DNA of 34,681 nucleotides. Source: Ruminococcus sp. UBA4240 (GTDB lineage: Bacteria > Bacillota > Clostridia > Oscillospirales > Ruminococcaceae). The stretch covers positions 1 to 34,681 of the forward strand of contig DGXE01000052.1 in assembly GCA_002395525.1 (NCBI GenBank), read 5' to 3'. Shown piece after piece: positions 31,349-34,681 of this stretch. The position numbers and the translations under genes are program-made. Position 1 is the first letter of the stretch; each line of letters starts with the position of its first letter. The notes beneath the pieces are model-generated. The model was given only the letters and a program-made list of their open reading frames with translations. It was not told the origin of the DNA and made no database searches.

Positions 31349-31400
31349 GGTAGAAGTCACGGTAGACAGACTTGTTACTCGGTAGAAATGGTAGAATCAC
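31349..31400. repeat. Four GGTAGA direct repeats in the element's noncoding end
   Basis: GGTAGA starts at 31349, 31361, 31381 and 31390; two copies are followed by a similar AGTCAC/ATCAC ending. This spacing in one orientation suggests protein-binding arm sites. No gene is seen between 31208 and 31831; besides the repeats there are two hairpins and a promoter candidate. Confidence 0.45.
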
Positions 31401-31463
31401 AAAATCTGCGGTAAAGCCTGAGCTGTTGACACTCTCAGAGAAAACTCAAAATACATAACTATA

Positions 31464-31506
31464 AGCGGATGATGTTCCATATCATGGAGCGTTGTCCGCT
31501 ATTTTT
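31464..31506 (+). terminator. Hairpin with T-run in the element end
   Basis: AGCGGA (31464-31469) pairs with TCCGCT (31495-31500), followed by ATTTTTAT. The loop is long but holds a smaller CCAT/ATGG stem. It may end a short transcript coming from the element terminus. Confidence 0.4.
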
Positions 31507-31533
31507 ATGCCTAAAACAGAATAGATCAGCAAT

Positions 31534-31561
31534 GCTCCTCATAAATGAGGGGCTTTTTTTA
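31534..31561 (+). terminator. Rho-independent terminator upstream of the DUF6017 gene
   Basis: A nine-pair stem GCTCCTCAT (31534-31542) with ATGAGGGGC (31545-31553), containing one G-T pair, has a two-base loop in strict reading (four when the top pair opens) and runs straight into seven or more T residues. It insulates the conjugation genes from transcription entering from the left, or terminates a small RNA. Confidence 0.75.
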
Positions 31562-31713
31562 TTGCTAAAACTTAAAACGCTCTGCTAAGCCAATTCATAG
31601 CCGGCTTGCAAACGTGGCGGCACAGCTTTCACGTTTCTGGTTTCATAGTCATTTGTCCCACAATTCTGTTCAAATGACTATATATTCAACTTTTCCTATT
31701 ATATCATGGCTAT

Positions 31714-31741
31714 TTGCTTTTGTCAAGCGTTCTGGTATAAA
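31714..31741 (+). promoter_or_regulatory. Candidate promoter of the conjugation gene cluster
   Basis: TTGCTT (31714-31719), 16-base spacer, TATAAA (31736-31741), about 85 bases before the DUF6017 start and downstream of the terminator. The -35 is imperfect. Confidence 0.4.
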
Positions 31742-31831
31742 TAAACAAATTCAAGATGGTTTTTTCTATGCTTGATAATGTATTCCCGGAATGAAGAACA
31801 TCTGACAGCAAAAATGCAGGAGGACGATATT

Positions 31832-32779
31832 ATGCCAAAGCTGAGAAAGGAATTTACGCAGGATTTTACGATCATCTACAATACGATTCTCAGGGACAAG
31901 AGAGTCGGAAGCTCCCCCCGTGGAGTTTACTGTACAATGGTATCCATGTCTGACGGCTGGAACTTCACGATCAGAGGGCTTGCAGCCGTTATGGGCGAAG
32001 GTGTTACCAAGATTGCAAATGCTCTGAAAAAGCTCGAAGAAACTAAGTATCTCAAAAGGGAGCGTGTCTATGAGAAGGGCAGGATCGTGGATTGGGAATA
32101 CTTCATCTATGATGAGCCTTATGAAGCCCCTGATGAGGACCAGTCCTGTGATAATGTTGACAGTCCCATTTTTATACCCTCGCAAGACGCTGATTTGCAA
32201 GATACGGAATTACTTGATACGGAAAACCTAAATCAAGGTCAATCACATCTTGAAAATCAGGACGCTTATAAAAAAACAATCAAAGAAGAATCAAAAAAAG
32301 AAAAATCAATGGAAGAAGAATCAATCTATCAATCTGCCCCTGCCGCACAGCGGACTGTTGAAAACTCGGCAGATGACAGACAGATGGACGGATATGTAAG
32401 CGAAAAGGCTGTTTATACAGACGTTGTTAAGCAGAACATCGACTTCTTTGACTTCGCTGAATGGCTTAAAGATGAATCTGAGGCTGAGGAGATCGTACAG
32501 ATGATCGTCAGACAAATCTGTTCCCGTAAACCCACGGAACGTATCTGTGGTCAGGAATTTCCCAGGGAGGTCATTAAGTCGGCAATGCTGAAGGTCGATA
32601 TTGAGGTTCTTCAGAATGCTATCGAGCAGATGGAACGTATCGACAATGTTCACAACTTTGAGAGTTACCTTATCAGCACCCTGTTCAATGAAGCCAACAG
32701 CAAGCGATTCAGGGACAATGCTGAGTCAAGATGGGCGGAATATGCCGTCAAGAGAGACTTTGGCGGTCACAATGACTGA
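31832..32779 (+). CDS. DUF6017 helix-turn-helix protein, replication-initiator-like
   Basis: From the ATG at 31832 (GGAGG upstream) the protein has 315 residues. The N-terminal ~100 residues form a winged helix: TRGLAAVMGEGVTKIANALKKLEE is the recognition part (written here without its flanks), as in RepA-N and conjugative-element regulators. A long, charged, low-complexity linker (~110-200) follows, and the C-terminal ~110 residues are DUF6017, starting FFDFAEWLKDESEAEEIVQM and ending SYLISTLFNEAN. Proteins of this design open the transfer region of Tn1549-like elements and are thought to start replication of the excised circle or regulate transfer; direct evidence is scarce. It is followed by an excisionase-like gene at 23 bases. 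Confidence 0.8.
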   Translation: MPKLRKEFTQDFTIIYNTILRDKRVGSSPRGVYCTMVSMSDGWNFTIRGLAAVMGEGVTKIANALKKLEETKYLKRERVYEKGRIVDWEYFIYDEPYEAPDEDQSCDNVDSPIFIPSQDADLQDTELLDTENLNQGQSHLENQDAYKKTIKEESKKEKSMEEESIYQSAPAAQRTVENSADDRQMDGYVSEKAVYTDVVKQNIDFFDFAEWLKDESEAEEIVQMIVRQICSRKPTERICGQEFPREVIKSAMLKVDIEVLQNAIEQMERIDNVHNFESYLISTLFNEANSKRFRDNAESRWAEYAVKRDFGGHND

Positions 32780-32802
32780 CCGTTATGGAAGGAGGTGTAC
32801 CT

Positions 32803-33045
32803 ATGGCTGCAACCCAAAAGCCTGCAAGAGCTGATCCGGTCTTTACGTGCCGTGATGTTCCTATCAGCGAAATTGCAAAGGCTACAGGCAGAAGTGAGGA
32901 TTATCTTAAGCGCGGTCTGCGTGAAGGTGTATTCGACTTCGGATATGCTCTGAAAGCTGATAACGGCACAAGATACAGCTATTTCTGTCCTGACAAGCTG
33001 GTCTGGGATAAGCTCGGCTATTTCAACCCGAAGCCGGAAGACTAA
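32803..33045 (+). CDS. Small excisionase-like DNA-binding protein
   Basis: From the ATG at 32803 (a perfect AAGGAGGT upstream) the product has 80 residues. The core FTCRDVPISEIAKATGRSEDYLKRGLREGVFDFG reads as a winged helix-turn-helix like those of excisionases and MerR-type modules, followed by a strand-rich RYSYFCPDKLVWDKLGYF. Small proteins of this kind occur next to the replication-type gene in Tn1549-like elements. A role in excision or regulation is inference. A slightly longer reading from 32785 would include the ribosome site itself and is rejected. Confidence 0.7.
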   Translation: MAATQKPARADPVFTCRDVPISEIAKATGRSEDYLKRGLREGVFDFGYALKADNGTRYSYFCPDKLVWDKLGYFNPKPED

Positions 33046-33112
33046 CAACCAATCCCAGGCTACAAAACCCTACCCCAGCTCATAGAGCATAACAGAAAGG
33101 ATGGTGAAGATC

Positions 33113-33391
33113 ATGGCTAAGTCTATCATTACCCAGGACGGTATTATCGTCAACTACAGCAATCTGCTTGCTGTTTTCGTCGATGATGAACTCGATGATG
33201 ATGAGAATGTTCTCGGCTATAACCTTGTCGGCGTGACGAGTATGGACGAGAAGAACGATGCTATTCTGCTCGGCAGCTTCGATGACGAGGCTTCCGCTAT
33301 GAATGCAAAGGCAGAGCTGATCAGATGGCTCCAGAGTGAAGCATTCTCCACATTCGAGATGTCTCAGGCAGGCAAAGGCGGTGACGCCTGA
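33113..33391 (+). CDS. Small acidic element protein of unknown function
   Basis: The product of 92 residues from the ATG at 33113 is acidic and shows no recognisable domain; it begins MAKSIITQDGIIVNYSNL and contains an acidic DDELDDDENVLGY segment and a helical LLGSFDDEASAMNAKAELIRWL. The pattern of strands then a helix suggests a small single-domain fold. An upstream ATG at 33101 directly abuts the purine run AGAAAGG, so the later start is preferred. Its stop overlaps the pcfB start (TGATG), so it is coupled to the conjugation genes. Confidence 0.65.
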   Translation: MAKSIITQDGIIVNYSNLLAVFVDDELDDDENVLGYNLVGVTSMDEKNDAILLGSFDDEASAMNAKAELIRWLQSEAFSTFEMSQAGKGGDA

Positions 33392-33867
33392 TGCCTTCGG
33401 ATTTTGAGAGCGGTGCAAGGAAAACCATAGATATTTCGTTCAAGGCTGAGAAAATCACGGCTGATGTGCTGAAAACCGCCTTGCAGGAGTTTATGTCCGG
33501 TAAGGCAGAGAAAACAGGACGTATGACCTACAAGCAGTTGCAGGAGAAGTCCGTTTCTAAGCTCGACAGCATTGAGGTATCAGACGAGAATATCGGTGAT
33601 TTCCTGAAAACCGCAAGGAAGTACGACATTGATTTTGCCCTGAAAACAGATAAAAAGACCGAGCCGCCTACTTATCATGTTTTCTTTTCCGCTGCTAAGA
33701 CAGAGGATTTCAAGAAAGCATTTACCGAGTATGCCGGCAAGGGGCAGGACAAGACCAAGAAGCGCGGCGAGATCACCCGTGAGCAGATGCACAAAGAAGC
33801 AGCTCGTGTGGCAAGCAAGCCTCGCAAACAGAAACAGAGAGAGAAAACAAGGGAGAACAGAAGATGA
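33391..33867 (+). CDS. PcfB family (DUF3801) conjugation protein
   Basis: The 158-residue protein matches the PcfB/DUF3801 pattern: an N-terminal SFKAEKITADVLKTALQEFM, the central TYKQLQEKSVSKLDSIEVSDENIGDFLKTARKYDIDFAL, then TYHVFFSAAKTEDFKKAFTEY, and a strongly basic tail rich in Lys/Arg/Gln. PcfB of pCF10-type plasmids is a soluble transfer protein thought to interact with DNA or the coupling protein at the pore. It overlaps the upstream small gene (TGATG) and its stop overlaps the start of a small frame before virD4, so the cluster is translated as a coupled unit. Confidence 0.82.
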   Translation: MPSDFESGARKTIDISFKAEKITADVLKTALQEFMSGKAEKTGRMTYKQLQEKSVSKLDSIEVSDENIGDFLKTARKYDIDFALKTDKKTEPPTYHVFFSAAKTEDFKKAFTEYAGKGQDKTKKRGEITREQMHKEAARVASKPRKQKQREKTRENRR

Positions 33868-34004
33868 GAGGTTTCGATTCCTATAAGTCTGCCCCCGTTC
33901 CACGGGCAAGAGCAGACGATACTTTTACGGCTTTTCTTTATGCCGATACTGACAGAAAGGGACTGCATCATTGCAGATCAACTCGAAGAAGCTCAAAAAG
34001 CTGA
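33864..34004 (+). CDS. Possible 46-residue basic protein between pcfB and virD4
   Basis: An ATG at 33864 overlaps the pcfB stop (ATGA) and is preceded by GGGAG; the frame codes for 46 residues beginning MRGFDSYKSAPVPRARADD and ending in a basic CRSTRRSSKS. It overlaps the virD4 start by 34 bases. The good ribosome site and the coupled overlap favour translation, but no family is recognised, and it may act only to hand ribosomes on to the virD4 TTG start. Confidence 0.35.
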   Translation: MRGFDSYKSAPVPRARADDTFTAFLYADTDRKGLHHCRSTRRSSKS

Positions 34005-34681
34005 TCATCAAGGCGATTCCCTATGTAGCTTTCTCTTATGTCGGTAACCTGATCGGCTATGCGTATCGAACGGCTGAGGGCAATGGCTTTCAGGAAAAGC
34101 TGATGCCCTTCATGAGCAACCTCGGAACGGCTTTTGCAAAGGTCTTTCCCAGCTTACACCCCTATGATCTTCTTTTCGGCTTGATTGTTGCAGGGATTAT
34201 GAGACTTGTTATCTATGTCAAGTCGAAGAACCGAAAGAAATTCCGTCAGGGCGAAGAATACGGCTCTGCCGTATGGGGTACGGCAAAGGATATAGAACCA
34301 TATATGGATTCTTCCTGCTTTGAAAACAATGTGATCCTGACTCAGACGGAATACCTGACTATGGGCAAACCCTCCGCTCCGAAGTACGCCCGCAACAAGA
34401 ACTGCCTTATCATCGGTGGATCCGGATCAGGTAAGACCAGATTTTTCGTAAAACCGAACCTGATGCAGATGCACAGCAGCTACGTTGTTACTGATCCGAA
34501 AGGTACGGTTCTCGTGGAGTGCGGAAAGATGCTTGAGCGGGGCCGCCCTATGCGTGACGAAAGCGGCAAAGTGATGTATACGACGGACAAGAACGGCAAA
34601 AAACAGCCAATCTATCAGCCGTACAAGATCAAGGTCTTTAATACTATCGACTTTGCTAAGAGTATGCATTATAACCCTTTC
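33971..34681 (+). CDS. VirD4/TraG-type conjugative coupling protein, N-terminal part
   Basis: The frame runs from a TTG at 33971 (AAAGGG nine bases upstream) to the end of the window without a stop, giving 237 residues of a protein that is usually about 600. Two membrane spans lie near the N-terminus (PYVAFSYVGNLIGYAY and YDLLFGLIVAGIMRLVIYV). Next comes GSAVWGTAKDIEPYM, and then Walker A GGSGSGKTR (149-157) and the VVTDPKGTVLVECG strand. This is the VirD4-like CD1115-type coupling ATPase that brings the relaxase-DNA complex to the type IV secretion channel. No better ATG start exists before the membrane spans. Confidence 0.88.
   Translation, partial: MQINSKKLKKLIIKAIPYVAFSYVGNLIGYAYRTAEGNGFQEKLMPFMSNLGTAFAKVFPSLHPYDLLFGLIVAGIMRLVIYVKSKNRKKFRQGEEYGSAVWGTAKDIEPYMDSSCFENNVILTQTEYLTMGKPSAPKYARNKNCLIIGGSGSGKTRFFVKPNLMQMHSSYVVTDPKGTVLVECGKMLERGRPMRDESGKVMYTTDKNGKKQPIYQPYKIKVFNTIDFAKSMHYNPF

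Larger units (their letters stand above)
31208..34681 (+). mobile_element. Left end of a Tn1549-like integrative conjugative element (continues past the right edge)
   Basis: From the tRNA-Leu fragment onward gene content and composition change. The genes are a DUF6017 helix-turn-helix protein, a small excisionase-like protein, a small acidic protein, PcfB (DUF3801) and a VirD4-type coupling protein, closely spaced on one strand. This order is known from Tn1549/CTn-type elements of gut Firmicutes. The first ~620 bases are noncoding and carry phased repeats. Relaxase, the rest of the type IV secretion apparatus, cargo and integrase should lie to the right, outside the window. Confidence 0.75.

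Noticed and set aside
31227..31400. CRISPR-like repeats in the element end
   Set aside because: Repeats are 5-12 bases with irregular or 10-base spacing and no spacers of CRISPR size; no cas genes are present.

Overview
The window looks like a chromosomal segment of a gut Firmicute of the Ruminococcus / Oscillospirales type. This rests on gene content and style, not on a database match: Gram-positive pilins with (I/V)PTG sorting signals, a class B sortase, DUF1292, YerC/TrpR-like and YolD-like proteins, strong Shine-Dalgarno sites, GTG/TTG starts, and a Tn1549-like conjugative element. The core is GC-rich. The last ~3.5 kb is visibly more AT-rich and foreign in content.

Layout. 1-3353 (minus): 5' end of rpsB with promoter and structured leader, then a SulP anion transporter and an FprA-type diiron flavoprotein. 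3491-3790 (plus): a DUF1292 protein with a strong promoter and tandem terminators. 3887-9042 (minus): a five-gene pilus operon in transcription order: a SipA-like signal-peptidase homologue that has lost both catalytic residues, a major pilin, a class B sortase, a proline-rich basal-type pilin and a second two-domain pilin. Two tandem promoters precede it. 9440-12897: a DNA-damage cassette of a self-cleaving XRE-S24 (LexA-like) repressor, a YolD-like protein, an SRAP/HMCES-type protein and, convergent to them, a UmuC-like Y-family polymerase. The repressor and polymerase promoters carry the same compound operator in the same position relative to -35.

13057-17910 (minus): a BcrAB-like ABC exporter (one ATPase, two permeases), an M13 metallopeptidase lipoprotein and a membrane-anchored helix-turn-helix protein. 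18162-30632 (plus): housekeeping runs (YerC, a methyltransferase, Hsp33, Ddl, a YfcE phosphodiesterase, an unknown protein, a BspA-like leucine-rich-repeat surface protein), then the MoxR / DUF58 / transglutaminase trio, an SDR oxidoreductase and a stand-alone TrpB2-type tryptophan synthase beta chain.

30633-31831 holds no convincing protein gene. It contains a ~450-nt block of consecutive hairpins (possible structured RNA or truncated group II intron), a bidirectional terminator, a 3' fragment of tRNA-Leu cut at the anticodon loop, and phased direct repeats. The tRNA fragment marks the left attachment site of an integrative conjugative element whose first genes (DUF6017 replication-type protein, an excisionase-like protein, a small acidic protein, PcfB, VirD4 coupling protein) run off the right edge. 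The most notable items are the catalytically dead pilus signal peptidase, the operator pair that defines a small SOS-like regulon next to the pilus operon, and the structured noncoding block beside the integration site.
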